Of a stretch of DNA of 64,000 nucleotides, positions 50,241-62,031 are shown one piece after another. The position numbers were made by a program, and so were the translations under genes. Position 1 is the first letter of the stretch, and the number at the start of each line of letters is the position of its first letter. Source of the DNA: Epichloe hybrida. Taxonomy: Eukaryota; Ascomycota; Sordariomycetes; Hypocreales; Clavicipitaceae. The notes beneath the pieces are model-generated. The model saw nothing but the letters and a program-made list of their open reading frames with translations, was not told the DNA's origin and did no database searches. The stretch lies in assembly GCA_019022495.1 (NCBI GenBank), contig JAFEKR010000012.1, positions 372,001 to 436,000 on the forward strand, written 5' to 3'.

Positions 50241-52579
50241 CTGAGTTAATTCTTAGTTGGCCTCTCGCTATTTGCTACTAACAAGCCTACCAAAATGTCT
50301 CTAACGCATTCTTGCTGGGTGTTCGCATGTCGATCGTCACCATCTTCAACCGGATCCACCCTTGTCAGCCGCGCCCCATCATCAATATCGACGTGCTATT
50401 TTCGGTGGACACCCAACGTTTGCCCGTCTCCTCCGAACCGATTTTACAACTGACAGAGATGCGCCTTCGCGACTTTGACTCTTTCTGGAGCATGTGCTTA
50501 TGGCCGTTTCTCCCGCCCAATCGAATGGTTCACAAACATCTTCTTTTCCACAGTAAATTTCGGCAATCCTGGTGCCAATCGAGACAACGCAGCCTTATTA
50601 CCTACCGCTAGTCCTGCATCGGAAATGTCCATTTCGCGGATCTGATTGCCCCCCCCTTTTCTTTGTTTTTTTTTATTGAGAGGGGTTGCTGCTAAATTTT
50701 GCCATCGCGCCAATGCAGTGAAGAAGTTGGCGTATCGTGTTCGCTGAGCCGCCGCGAGTATTAATTAACTGATCTCTTGTCTTCCCCAGCATGTCTTGGC
50801 GCTCGTCACCGGATTGCCGCTGCTAGGATGAAGCTTGTGCTTTCCCTGGTCGCGCGCTCGTCAAGGTCATCGAGACAAGCGGGAATCGGTGAGAACTGGC
50901 TGATGGGTACCCGGCGTGGATTGTCCGGGGGCAAAGACTGAGCAAAGGACCAAGGAACAAGAGTCATCATTTTATTCGAATTGTAAATATGTCTGTCAGC
51001 GTAACCGCTGACTCTGGTATGATGCCGGACTGCCCTTTCCGCCTGCTCAGCCCTCAAGGGTCCCTCGGGCAAAAGTCTGAAATTAGGCCGCCTTGCTTTG
51101 GTATTTCATCTCATCAACATTTTGCAGCCCGCGATGGGAGGTCACACAGCGTGGCAGCGGCTCATATTGACCTCTGATTGTATACTCCGAACGCCTCGTC
51201 GTCACAATATCGGACGACTTTCCTGGTTTCCCCTGAAACTGGGACTTGTTCGTGGATTTTGATGATTCGTACTCTGTTTACTCCGTATTACCCCGTAGCT
51301 GTCGCCGGCTGGCTGGTCGGCTGTCAGACCGACCGGCCAGGGTGCTTTTCATAAATGATGCTTGCTCTGTGCTGGCCCTGTGGCACTGTCTGATCACCCG
51401 GAGCCCAGCCGACGTGTAGCATCGACCGATGACATGGCGGTCAGTCAAATACATCCACGCAGCAGCGCTCTTTACGGATCCTCTCGAAGTGGGCAGCTTG
51501 GTGGCGATTTGGCCAAGCTCAACGTACGAGTTCAATGTCTCTGATACAGGAGACTTGTATCTGGAGGAAGATTCGTGGGGCCATGCAACGAGATTTCCAT
51601 GTAGGCATCTCGCGCCAACCCGAGTCGTTTCGGAACCCTCGTCGCGCTTTCTTTGAGCAGTAATATGGTGAGATGGTCTCCTGCCCTGTGGGACATGGTG
51701 GTGGGTAGTCTGGGTAGTCGCAGCTCGATAACCCCCCTTTCGCCTTTTTCGCCGAGCGCGATCGATTGCTTGAATCAACCAGGGAGCTGGTGGCTACAGC
51801 CAGCCACTGCCTCTTCAACACTCTGATGTAGGGCAGATGCTCTCGCGTATCGAGCAAGTCGGATGGTTTGAGCCGATGCTCTTGAATGACCATTGGCTCC
51901 AGAAGAAATGAAATCTGTGGATACTGTTCTGCGTCAAGAAGCTTGTAGGCACCAAGAACCTACTAGTATTGGCCCGCGTAACATGATGTCACGCCGATGG
52001 TCTTGAAAATGGAAGAGCAATCTCCCTTCTCTTGGCTGAGGATTGGGCTTCAGTTCTCTGCGTTGATCTGATGGAGGAATTGGATCATCGCACTGCAGAG
52101 ATGACAACCCAAGCAGGTTGCCCTCCGGCACGAGCAGCAGCACGTGCACTCGAAGCCGATGTGAGCGCAGGATCAGAAACGAGCTGCGGCAGACCAGAAT
52201 CGCCTCAAGGGCCGAGTTCCTCTGAAGGCCTCGCCAATATGGCCGGAAGATGAGGGTGCTGCTGGATAGTATGGCACATTAGAGTGGCAGAAAATGCTGT
52301 TTCTCTGCTCTTCGTATCTTTATGCTGCTGGAGAAGAAATGACATGATGACTCTTATTATTCATACGGACTAGTATGAGGCCGACCCACCAGACAGCCGT
52401 TGACCCAACCTACCTGGAACTGGACATTCTCGCATCACGCACCGCCGTTGAAAGCGACGAGCACCCGCTTCAATTTGGGTTGTCGTCTCCAACGACGCCA
52501 TCCTGGCCGTATACTGTCGTTTCCCATCTTCATTATCCCGGCATCTCCGTCACAGCAGTCGCGCCAGCATGCTTGCGTC
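50241..52579. other. Gene-poor intergenic region
   Basis: No conserved frame recognised between the tRNA and the Vps38-like gene. It has one complement of TACGGAGTA (51279-51287). The promoter of the Vps38-like gene must lie in its last part. Confidence 0.5.
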
Positions 52580-54513
52580 ATGTCCACGCTCTCTGAGCCC
52601 CGCCGACCGCGTTTGCTCCCTCAGAATCGCAAGCTTCGCCATCTGAAGGGACTCTCTCTGCGGAACCTGTCCTTTGCCCCTCCGAATGTACAGACTGCGG
52701 ACGATGCTGCTATCATCACAAGCCCGAACAAGCTCGGCAAGGTCCGCGAAACAGGCCAACTCCAGGCCTCGCGATCCTCGGACAGCCTGCGCCTGGACAG
52801 TCTTCGTGCGGACAAGAGGCGACCAAAGGCTCAACCACGGAGAAGCAGCTTGAGCCTAGCACATGCCAGTCCAGCGACGAGGCAGAAGAATCTCGAGTCA
52901 CTGGTGGAAAGCTCCGTAGGCGACGTCTTCTTCTCGTTGCATGTGGCCGACTGCGAGGAGCCCGTCTACATCAGTGAAGTTCGCAACCGGTCGGCAGTAT
53001 GTTGCATTGTTCCCTTTGGAGGCTGCATGCTCTCGACTTGTGGCAACGCGGATGCTGACACAGTCGTTAGAACTTTAATTTCCAATTCTTTGACCTCTCG
53101 TCCCAGGAACCTTGCATTTCGAGATCGTGCGTCCTCACCATTCGCATCTGGTGCAAACGTCCACAGCAAGCATCATGGGTCTTTTTACTAGAAGAATTGA
53201 TAGATCTACGACGACTCAATTTCATCGGAACGTTGATCGACCGCCGATTCCCGCCCAATGCCCTCATATTCCATCTCGAAGATGGCTTGTATTCGTTTGA
53301 CTTTGCCACGAGAACCGCAGACCGAAAGCCAGCTCCTCTGGTGGCAACATCCTCATACAACGCACTCATGAAGCTCGCCAACCTCGAAAGCTCCGTTCAA
53401 GATGCCATAGACACGCGACACAGAATAGTGCAACAAATCAATGAGATTCTCGATGAGTCACCGGCCGATCCGAGTCCTGCGGCCCATGAGTCTGTTGGTC
53501 TGGCGGATAAGTTCGTGTCGACGCAGCGGCGGGCGAACAGAGCAGCGGAAACGCGACGCGATGACTTGCGAAAGTCTCTCCAAACCAGACGAGAGGCTAT
53601 AGCCCAAGGCCGACGTGCCCAAGCTCTGGCGGACGAGGAAATAGCAAACAATACCGAGAAGCTGGCTGCCTCTATTGAGCTGGTGCACAAGACGGAGCAG
53701 CGAATCCGTGGCCAGAGGCGACGCATATGCTCCGAACTGTGTGTCATGTTCCCCATCACGCCAATTCCCAACGCACCACCATTGTCGTTCCAAATATGTA
53801 AACTACCCTTGCCGAATTCGCTGTACGATGCCGCCACCGCCAAAGTCATCAACGAGGATGTCCTTTCCGCAGCGCTCGGCCTCGTCGCCATGCTCGTGCG
53901 ACACCTGCAATTCTATCTCTCTTACCCACTGCCATATCCCTTGTCAGGACATGGTTCCCGCTCATACGTCCGCGACGACATCTCCCATATTCCAGAGAAC
54001 CAACCGCAGCGGCGCGACTTCCCGCTATACCTACCACGAGGAGGCTCGACAATTGGCCAGTGGCGCTTCGAATACGGCTGGTTCCTGCTCAACAAGAACA
54101 TCGAGGCCCTCTGTTCATCCGAGGGCCTCAAAGTCGTCGACATTCGTCACACTCTGCCCAACCTCAAGTACCTACTGTACGTATGCAGCGGCGCAGGCAC
54201 AGACGAGGTCCCCGAGCGCAAAAGGGGCGGTGTGAGGGGTCTATGGGCTGGCAGACTGAAGGGTCGCGTGGCGGGAGTACCTGCGTCACTGGCCGATGGC
54301 GAGAGCAGCAGCAGTGCTGATGGGAGTCTTCGGGGCAGTATAGACAGCGAGATGATGAATCGGCATGGGGATGTGCTGAGGAATGCCGTGATCAAGGTGA
54401 ATGGAGAGAGGGAAGATGGTTGGGGAAACGACAGTGGCGTTGGATTACCGTTTGGAGATGATGCCAAGTTTACGCTGCGGACGAAGGGGCTGAGGGAGCG
54501 CATCGCGCAGTAG
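52580..54513 (+). CDS. Vps38/UVRAG-like subunit of PI3-kinase complex II
   Basis: Predicted 619-residue peripheral membrane protein, probably the Vps38/UVRAG subunit that directs the Vps34 lipid kinase complex to endosomes; the related Atg14 acts in autophagy. Exons are 52580-52996 and 53071-54513, with a 74-nt intron (GTATGT, branch CTGAC, acceptor TTAG). Order of regions is a basic Ser-rich N-terminus, then a C2-like beta region at about residues 120-200 (VFFSLHVADCEEPVYISEV, then FNFQFFDLSS and VLTIRIWCKR). A coiled coil with many Arg/Glu/Ala follows at about 245-360, and a C-terminal BARA-like region (GGSTIGQWRFEYGWFLLNKNI, HTLPNLKYLLYVC) comes last. The C2 region favours UVRAG/Vps38 over Atg14. 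An in-frame ATG at 52400 would add 60 residues of unconvincing sequence, so the ATG at 52580 was chosen. Confidence 0.85.
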
Positions 54514-55031
54514 TTTGTATATATTCAGTGCAGTAGGAGTTGAGCTTGAGCCTCGAGATGTGTGAAATGCTTCAATCGTCTTCAACATGATTTCGACGGC
54601 CATGAAATTCCGCACCTGCCCGACAGAGCCTTGATTCAATTCTTGTGCAATTTTCGTGGCCGGCTCGGTCAAGTTCAATGCCAAGTGTCATAATACGTCA
54701 AAATCCCCCGTAAACATGGAATTCAAGAGAATGTCGTCGTCTTTCGACAGCACGCCACGATAAATGCTGGCTGGCATCAAGATGGCACGGACCCACATTT
54801 GTTGGGGTCGCAGCCCCACCTCCCGCCGCCTGCCCCCAATTCGCCGCCAAACCAACCTCGCCGCAAAAAAATCTTGAGAATTCTGCCATGATCGCTGCAG
54901 TTCCCCCACCCTCTTGCCGGCCTGTTGTCTGTTCTACTTTCTTTTTTCTTTTTTTCTTCCCCATCGCCCTGTGAAATTCTCACGTGGATTAAGACACACC
55001 GCTTCTTACCAGACATAATCCGAGAAGCATC
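54514..55031. other. Intergenic region between Vps38-like gene and UTP11
   Basis: 518 bases holding the 3' end of the upstream gene and the promoter of UTP11, with a pyrimidine-rich tract at about 54934-54960 before the UTP11 start. No other feature was seen. Confidence 0.6.
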
Positions 55032-55929
55032 ATGTCGTCTATGCGGAATGCCGTCGCTCGGCGGCCGCATCGTGAGCGTGCCCAGCCACTCGAGCGGCGC
55101 CGCTTGGGTCTGCTCGAGAAGCACAAGGTAAAATGGCATTCGTCTGCTTCCCCGCACACCGGACTTGGTAGCTGAGGGCCATCTCCAACTAACCGCATCT
55201 CAGGACTACTCCCTCCGAGCCAAGGACTTTGGCAAGAAGAAGGCGCAGCTGAAATCGCTGCGGCAAAAGGCCTCCGAACGCAACGAAGATGAGTTCTACT
55301 TTGGCATGATGTCCCGCAAGGGACCTGGATCGCGGATCAAGAACGGCAAAAGCTGGACCGGCACGGTCGAGGGCGATCGCGGGAACAAGGCTATGTCCGT
55401 CGAGACGGTTCGCCTGCTGAAAACACAGGACATGGGCTACATTCGCACGATGCGGCAGGTCGTTGCCAAGGAAATCGCCCGGCTGGAGCAGCAAGTCGTC
55501 CTGACGCGAGGATTGGACCATCTCGACGATGACGAGGACGACGATGGCGAGGACGATGCCGACTCTGGCGACGACATGCCCAAGCCATCGAAACCGAAAG
55601 CCGCGAGGAAGATTGTGTTTCTGGACGACCAAGAAGAGCGAGAAGCTGCCATGCTGGAAAAATTGGAGGCGGAACAAGAGGACAACGAAGACGGGGAAGA
55701 CGCCTCGGCGGACAAAAGGGACCAGGACCAGGATGAGGAGGAGTTTGAAAGAGCCAGGAACGTGCGCCGGCTAAGGCGACGGCTCGCCAATGCCAAGTCG
55801 AAGTTGAAGGCATTCAATGACGCAGAGGCGGCGCTTGATGTTCAGCGCGCAAAGATGGCCAAGACAGCCACGTCCGGAGGACAAACAAGGCGGGGCAAGA
55901 AGCTGATGGTGCGAGCGAGAAAGCGCTGA
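55032..55929 (+). CDS. UTP11, U3 snoRNP-associated rRNA processing protein
   Basis: Nucleolar component of the small-subunit processome needed for 18S rRNA maturation. Predicted 273 residues. Exon 1 is 55032-55127 (32 codons), the intron is 55128-55203 (76 nt, GTAAAA, branch CTAAC, acceptor CTCAG), and exon 2 is 55204-55929. The conserved N-terminus is clear: [25 protein letters not shown] across the splice, then [21 protein letters not shown] and GNKAMS boxes of the Utp11 family. The middle has an acidic Asp/Glu run (residues about 145-160), and the C-terminus is basic, ending in RARKR. The intron sits early in the conserved region, and removing it restores the expected [10 protein letters not shown] continuity. 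Confidence 0.95.
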
Positions 55930-56133
55930 AGTTTTTTTCTCTCTTTTTTTTTTTTGGTTACGGATCTGGTTGTGGTTGTGATTTCCTTGTAGCATATGCA
56001 ACGGCGTTTGGGTATGTATCGAGACTTGACGCGGAAATTACAGTCGCAGTCTCTTCTGTTCTGACGGCTGAGAAAAGACTAAATAGGTAGGTAAAATATA
56101 CAAAATTCGATTGTTTCCTTTTTCTTATTTTTT

Positions 56134-57717
56134 TTAATATTTCGACCCCACACATTTATACAGAACCTTGAACACTCCGCCCACGCACATGAAAAGGACA
56201 GTCAATATCCAAATGACCAGGGAGAACAATGCCTCCGCCAGCTTCACCACGGCGCGTACCAACAAGGGCAGTTTATCCTCTGGGGATCGGTTCTCTCGCC
56301 TGCTTTTGCCCAGACTGTCATTCTGACTCTCGACATCGATTTCGAACTCTTCCATGCTGCGCTGCTTCTTCCCCTTCTTCCTGTCGTCCCGCCGCACGAC
56401 GCTCAATCTCCCCAGTCTACCAGAAGCGCGGCTCGGCTCGGCCAGGAACGCCGGCGGCGGCGGCTCAAAGGTTTCCATGGGGGCCGGGGAGTTTCTGTCC
56501 TCGGCGGCGGCGACGAGCAGGAGGGACGCGACGACGACGTCGAGGACGTAGCACGAGGCGATCTGGGAGGCGACGCCCGTGTCCAGCTCGACCCAGCCGC
56601 CGCCCGTGCCGTCCTTGGTCAGCCTGGCAATGTGGCGGGGCGACTCGTCGTGCTCGAGCGTGTACTCGGTCCTGGAGTAGGCCGGGCTGCGCTCGATGGT
56701 CAGGCAAAAGGGCCTCGCCAGCGCGTTGTGCACGAGGTAGTGCGTCGACGTGTCCTCGTCCCAGACCAGCCTCGCGCGTTCGTTGTCGGCGGCCGCCACG
56801 GACGCGGCGTCGCCGGCCCTCTCGGCGGCCATTCTCGCCGCGGCCGAGGGCGTGAGCAGGGCGACGAGCCCGTCGTGGGGAGGGTGCCTCCGGGACTCCT
56901 CTTCCAGGGTCGTCGTCAGGGCTTCGTGCCAGTTCTTGGTGTCGGTGGTGTCAGAGGAGGAGGAGGAGGGGGAGGAGGAGGGTGGCGGTTTCGAGGGGTC
57001 ATGCCTCGTCAGGTTGACGTAGGCTGACGACGCCGAGGTCGGGTCGAGCCGGAGATTCCAGAGCGGTTGTGATGTGCCGGATGATAGGGTATACACCGGG
57101 GCGTCCCGTTGCTGGGCGAGTCTCAGGCAGAAGACGCGGCCTTCTGACGCGGATGCTTTCCATCCGTTGGCCACCCTCCACAGGCTTTTCAGATCGGCCG
57201 TGCTACACGGCGGGGGTATCGGCGGCGGCGTCGGCGTCGGCGTCGGCTGCGTTTGGATCCTCGGCGGCCATCGCCCGCGAGCTGCCGTCGCGGGCTCCCT
57301 GCTCGGGCTCGGAGACTCCGGCTGCTGCTCTTCGTGGACGGATTGCCTGCTGATGACGGCACGGGGGATGCGCGCCGGGCCCGGACCGAGCTGCGTCGGC
57401 GCGTAGTGCTGCTGCCCGAGCGGCACGTCGGGGTTGTACGCGGGGAAAATGGATCTCAGTGTGCCCGCCGTGTCGTCGCCGAGGGGTTGCTTGGCAACGG
57501 AGCTCCTTGACGTGGCTTCCGTGCGTCCGGGAACCTCGCTCGGCGGCTTCTGGATCTGCCGGGCCGTCCGTGCCTGCTGTACCTGCGCATTGTCATGGTT
57601 TGGCGTATTGCCGACCCGGAGCTCCTGCGGCGTCGGCGTGACAGCACGAGAGTTCGGGCTCGGGAACAGCGAGAAGATGCCTTGTTGCTGGGGCTGCGGC
57701 GAAGGCATCGCTTTCAA
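56134..57717 (-). CDS. Conserved Pro/Ser-rich protein with C-terminal membrane segment, function unknown
   Basis: Intronless frame of 527 residues. Residues 1-170 are low complexity, rich in Pro, Gln and Ser, with a TPTPTPPP run near 160. Residues 170-400 look folded (CSTADLKSLWRVANGW, WNLRLDP, STHYLVHNALARPFCLTIERS, TEYTLEHD). A hydrophobic stretch at about 382-405 and a stronger transmembrane segment at about 496-516 precede a short basic tail ending KCVGSKY. Some related hypocrealean proteins are labelled acetylserotonin methyltransferase-like, but no methyltransferase motif is visible and that label should not be carried over. It is convergent with UTP11 (204 bases between stops). The start could also be the second ATG, three codons later. 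Confidence 0.75.
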   Translation of the reverse strand: MKAMPSPQPQQQGIFSLFPSPNSRAVTPTPQELRVGNTPNHDNAQVQQARTARQIQKPPSEVPGRTEATSRSSVAKQPLGDDTAGTLRSIFPAYNPDVPLGQQHYAPTQLGPGPARIPRAVISRQSVHEEQQPESPSPSREPATAARGRWPPRIQTQPTPTPTPPPIPPPCSTADLKSLWRVANGWKASASEGRVFCLRLAQQRDAPVYTLSSGTSQPLWNLRLDPTSASSAYVNLTRHDPSKPPPSSSPSSSSSDTTDTKNWHEALTTTLEEESRRHPPHDGLVALLTPSAAARMAAERAGDAASVAAADNERARLVWDEDTSTHYLVHNALARPFCLTIERSPAYSRTEYTLEHDESPRHIARLTKDGTGGGWVELDTGVASQIASCYVLDVVVASLLLVAAAEDRNSPAPMETFEPPPPAFLAEPSRASGRLGRLSVVRRDDRKKGKKQRSMEEFEIDVESQNDSLGKSRRENRSPEDKLPLLVRAVVKLAEALFSLVIWILTVLFMCVGGVFKVLYKCVGSKY

Positions 57718-58501
57718 TCACCCCTCCCGAAGCTCGTTCCTGTCGTGCCCGGAAAAAAAAGAAGGAAGGTAAAAAGGGTAAGCGAGCGATGACACGTAAA
57801 AACGGCGGCATTAGCATAGCATATACATACAAAAGTTTGCTTCAGCGCAACACCAACCCCACCCCACCACGCGCCGCGTTAAGCGCTTTTCTCTTGTCCA
57901 ATCCAAGAAGTTGCAGATTGGACTAAAATTAGAGTCCGTGGATGCGGGCGGGCATTCTTCTGACCAATGACGGAGGGTATCACGCCGCGGCCCGCTGGGG
58001 GGCGGGGTGGGGGTGGAGATGGAAAGCTGCGGGTAAGCGCCGTGGTGTCAGGGGAGTGGAACGACGGCGTGACAACAGGCTGATATTGGATCGTGGGGGA
58101 GTGCGAGGCGTACCAATTGGAGGAGATGTGTACGGACTATCGGGTTTGAATCTGCCGGCGTGGTGAATATTGGGAGGCAGGGGGGGAATTGGTTCTATAG
58201 TATCTCCAGAATATTTCTCGTGCGTCATCATCGTCGGGACTTGCGGTGTTCTCGTCCATCATGTGTTGTCGAGCACTCACAGTCATGTACACATCTATTG
58301 ATGGCGCGAATCAACCATTCCGTCATGACGCGACGCTGCCAACGCCCCCGTGCTCGTACAAGTCTTTTCGCCGTGTATAATGTACAAACGCCCATCCAAA
58401 TACGTCTCTAAATAACGTCTCCTGGCCAAAGCCATTTGCAACGCAGAAACCCCCCCAAAAAAACGCCCGAGTCACCACGCGACAGGCCGGATATCACACC
58501 G
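57718..58501. other. Intergenic region
   Basis: Promoter side of the membrane-protein gene and 3' flank of the CMC1-like gene, both on the minus strand. No RNA gene or repeat was recognised; short frames have no support. Confidence 0.6.
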
Positions 58502-59097
58502 TCACCTAGACGCCTCAGGTCCACGCGGTCTGTCCTTGGCCGTCATGCCGCCCACCCTCTCCGCCCGTCCCAGCTTCTCCATATCCCGCTGCCTGGACAG
58601 GCGCACCTCCTCGGGCAGACCCCACCACTCGCGAATGAATTCCTCCTGGGCAGCCGCCATCTTGGCCTTGCGCTCCCGCTGTCTGTGGCGCTCCATGCGC
58701 ATGGCGAACCACTCCTCGCGCGCGGCGTCGTGCTCCTCGGGCGTGGCATGCAGTTTCATGCAGTTGTTCATTGCGCGGTGCTCGGCGCGGCAGGCAAACG
58801 AGACGGTAAAGGTGCGGCCGAGGGCACATGCCGCAAAGGCTGCCATGGCGGGCGCAGATTCGGTGTCAGTAGTTGTTCAGTAGGTTCGGCGGGTGCGTAG
58901 GGAGCGCGGGGAAAACCGCGGCTGGCTTTTTTCCCCCTCGTACCTTTGATCTCCTCGGCGCACTGCTTGCGCACTCGGGCGTAGTATATGTCTCGTACTT
59001 GGGACTCTTGCGAGGCAGATAGCGGTAAGGGGTTCCTTGACGGCACGCCCAGGCGCTCCTGGGGGACGCCGGCTTTGTCCGTCGCCATGGTCGTCAT
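58502..59097 (-). CDS. CMC1-like twin CX9C mitochondrial protein (cytochrome c oxidase assembly)
   Basis: Small intermembrane-space protein imported by the Mia40 pathway; the family (Cmc1/Cmc2) supports cytochrome c oxidase assembly and copper handling. Exons are 59097-58944 and 58839-58502, with a 104-nt intron (GTACGA, branch CTGAC, acceptor GGCAG) in phase 1. Counting from the ATG at 59088 the protein has 160 residues and the twin motif is C43-x9-C53 and C65-x9-C75, with 11 residues between. The intron falls inside the first CX9C, and splicing is needed to give the exact spacing. The C-terminal half is long, charged and Arg/Glu-rich (REEWFAMRMERHRQRERKAKM), longer than in yeast Cmc1. An upstream in-frame ATG at 59097 would add three residues. 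Confidence 0.88.
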
Positions 59098-60072
59098 CTG
59101 TTGCGAGGAAGATGGGGGGGGGGGGGGACGAGCACAACTGTGTCTGTCTGGCTCGGGCCAGAGCCGTCGATGCGTCTGCGAGAAGAGGGTCCGCGCCTGT
59201 GGTAGAAATAGATAGACCTAGGTACCTCGGGAGATGGCCGCGAGCGCAATGGGCAGGCAGGCAGGCAGTATTGCGGTGCCGTTGATTCCAAGTCTTTGAG
59301 CTTCCTCGACCAGGCGAATCCGAAGCTTGGCTGGGTCTGGGCTTGATGGGCGGCAGTAACCTGTTCACCGCCTGCCGGTTTGGACCTTGCTGCTCCGCCG
59401 TATGGCCTCCGCCGTGTGGGAAGCCCGTTCTAAGTTTCAAGGATTGACTGATGCAGGGACCTAAAGGTAATTTTGGTCAAAGAGGGAGTGAATAGTAGAA
59501 AAAAAAAAGAACTTGTCTTTACTCTCTTTACTGCTGGTTGATGCGAGGAAGGCTAAGGATGGAAACCGCTGCATTCTTTGAAGCTTCATCTGAGCCGGGT
59601 AAACCCACACATTCGATGCAGCGAGACATAATCTTCTGTTTCGGAAGTTACATGATTAACCAAGGGTTTTTTTTTCTCGAACTGCCTATAGTTTAGAACA
59701 TTCACACACCAGAACATTAATACTTGAGAGTAGACCGTCAGAAATATAGTGAAATTCTTATATAAGCCCAACTTAAATGGAAGCCCTTACTTATAGGCCT
59801 ACTAACAAAGTAGTTTCCCTCAAAGTCATGTCTACGATTCAACTCACGCCAACACTTTGCGCGCGCAGACGATGCAGTGAACTCACAATTCACACTGCTT
59901 TCAGGGTATAGACATGATGTTGAGTAGCGCCAACAGAATTAAACATCGCCCATGGCTTCGACGCAGCCAAGCTTGAAAACCAACCAATGGAAGTCCACCA
60001 TCCGCAACGCCCGATCATGTCATGGTTCTTCCTTCTCCATCACAACTACTGCTGCTGCGCACGATGGGTATG
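59098..60072. other. Intergenic region
   Basis: Promoter side of the CMC1-like gene and 3' flank of the MARVEL-type gene. It has a G run near 59115-59128. The part at about 59570-59830 is more AT-rich than its surroundings. No gene was recognised. Confidence 0.6.
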
Positions 60073-61196
60073 CTACTGAGGATAATACTGCTGGGGAAGA
60101 GGAGAAGCCGTCGCCGGAGGAGGCGCAGTATACTGCTGTTGGGGCTGGGGCGCGACCGAAGACAGCTCACTTGCCTGGTAGACATGCTGCTGGTACCCCG
60201 AGTGCTGCTGGTACTGCGGCGAATGATGCTGGTTGTTGTACAGTTGCTGATCCTGGGGAGCTTGATACGCAGGCTGTTGCTGGTAGGGACTTTGAGCAGG
60301 CGAGGAGCCGTTTTGAGGCGGATTCTGGCCCAGAGGAGGCTGGTATTCCCCAGTTTGCTGGGGTTGAATGGGCTGCTGCTGCTGCATCACGGGGGCAGCT
60401 TTTCCCGTCTTGGGCTCCATCTGATACGTGTTGCCGGTGGACGAGGCGCTTCCAACGGGGAAGCGGCCCTCCTTTCGTCCGCGCAAGAACATGACGAGCG
60501 TGTAGACAAATGTAGCAATAAACAGAAGCCTGGTTGTCCAAAACGCCAGTCAGATGTTTACTGAACCAAGAAAAAGAAAAAAAAAGGAATCGGCATCATG
60601 AAGCACTAAAACTCACCACACCAGCGCGCCAAGACCAGCAATGGCACTGAACATGGCCTGTCCGCTCTCGAACAAGTACGCTCTCTTCTCGAGCTCTCTC
60701 TTCCCGAAGCAAGTCTTGCTGTTGACGGCGCTGCCGTCGTCGAAACATCCGCTCACGCGGGCCGGGACACTAAAGGAGGCTCGTCGGGCCGCTGCGGCAG
60801 CAAATGTGGCGAGCCACAGGATGACGAGGAAGGCTTCGAGGGCCAGGACAGCGATGACATGGTACGCTTTCTGCCAGGAGGTGACTCTCTCGGTGGAGAT
60901 GACGTAGAAGAGCATCGCCCAGGTGATGATGGCCTTGTTGGAGACGGTGTTAGTCTTCGCTGCTCTATCCCCTTCCCCGGAGAAGAATGGATGTGCGTCT
61001 GGAGAAGAAGAAGGAAGCTCACAGTGGCGACGGCGAGACCAAACTCATCGAGGTACAAGTCGTGCATCAAGCGGCCTGCGAGGCCCAGAACCACAAGCGA
61101 GAGGAAGAGTTGGAATCCTCGAATAATGGTGATCCAGATGGGCGTTTCGAGCATATGGCTCGACGTCGAGTGCTTCTCCGTGGCAGCAGACTCCAT
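60073..61196 (-). CDS. MARVEL-type four-helix membrane protein with Gln-rich tail
   Basis: Predicted integral membrane protein of 315 residues from three exons: 61196-61023, 60933-60617 and 60529-60073. Intron 1 (89 nt) has GTGAGC, branch CTAAC and acceptor ACAAG. Intron 2 (87 nt) has GTGAGT and CCAG and splits the TGG of Trp164. Four hydrophobic segments lie at about 19-42, 52-71, 82-107 and 153-180. The loop between the third and fourth has two cysteines (GCFDDG...KTCFG), common in fungal MARVEL proteins. The cytosolic C-terminal tail (about 185-315) is rich in Gln, Pro and Tyr (repeated YQQ/QQY). Related fungal proteins sit in the plasma membrane; a sorting role is only inferred. Three introns bounded by good signals that join four membrane segments make the model solid. 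Confidence 0.85.
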
Positions 61197-62031
61197 CTTG
61201 GGCCACGTCACGATGTGAAGGATCCTACGAGCTCTTGTCTACCCCCCCCGGGGATTCTGTTTTGAGAAGAAAGCAGCGTCTGCTGTCTGTCCCTTTTAAA
61301 CAAGGAGCAATATAAAGATGGCCTTTTTTTCAGGCCAACCAGGGCTGACGGTGGCGTGCAGCCGCAGGCACTTGTATTTTCCCGTACGGAGCACAACGTG
61401 TCAACGTACTTCTTGTTCGCCGCCCAGATTTGAGGCGTAATCTGCCCATTTGACTGCGAGCCCAAAGCGAATAGCAAGACCAATATTTGCCTTGCCAGGC
61501 TGCCACGCCGCGTGCGCTCTTCCAAAGGAGCAAGGCGTATCGCTGCGTATCGCTAGTCTGCTTCAGCCGCACGGCAGGGGACCGGGACGCCAACGCTGGT
61601 TCACCAGCTGTGTTGTGTAATTGTGTTTTGTAATTGTGTTTTGAAGGAGTAAAACGGGTGCGATAACTGACAAGTGGCGTGAGCCTGCCTCAGCTGCCGT
61701 CTTCCTCCTCCGCCTCCTCCTCCTCGTAAAAATAGTCTCCGTCGCATCGTGCCCAACCTCAGGGCCCCCGCCCGCCTGCCATTGGCAACCATGAATATTT
61801 TGGCTCGAGATGCAGATAGCAAACGGGGGCTGGCTGAATTGATGATGATTCTTTTTTTTTTGTCAACACGAAAAGAGCGGGGTACTTGGGTAAGCATAAT
61901 GTCTGTTTCCACTTTCAATTACTCCGGACCACCTACTCGAAACAGCCCATTTCTCCCATTTCTCCCATTTCTCCCATTTCTTCCTCTTCATCCCTGCATG
62001 GTTCGGCATCCGTCTTCACTAAATAACCAGC
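61197..62031. other. Intergenic region with 9-bp tandem repeat
   Basis: Lies upstream of the MARVEL-type gene and downstream of the dehydrogenase gene (both minus). It contains four perfect copies of CCCATTTCT at 61946-61981 and a CT/CCT-rich stretch near 61700-61725. No gene was recognised. Confidence 0.65.

Noticed and set aside
56134..57717. Methyltransferase assignment for the 527-residue protein
   Set aside because: The label circulates for similar fungal proteins, but no SAM-binding motif is visible and the composition is that of a disordered, membrane-anchored protein.
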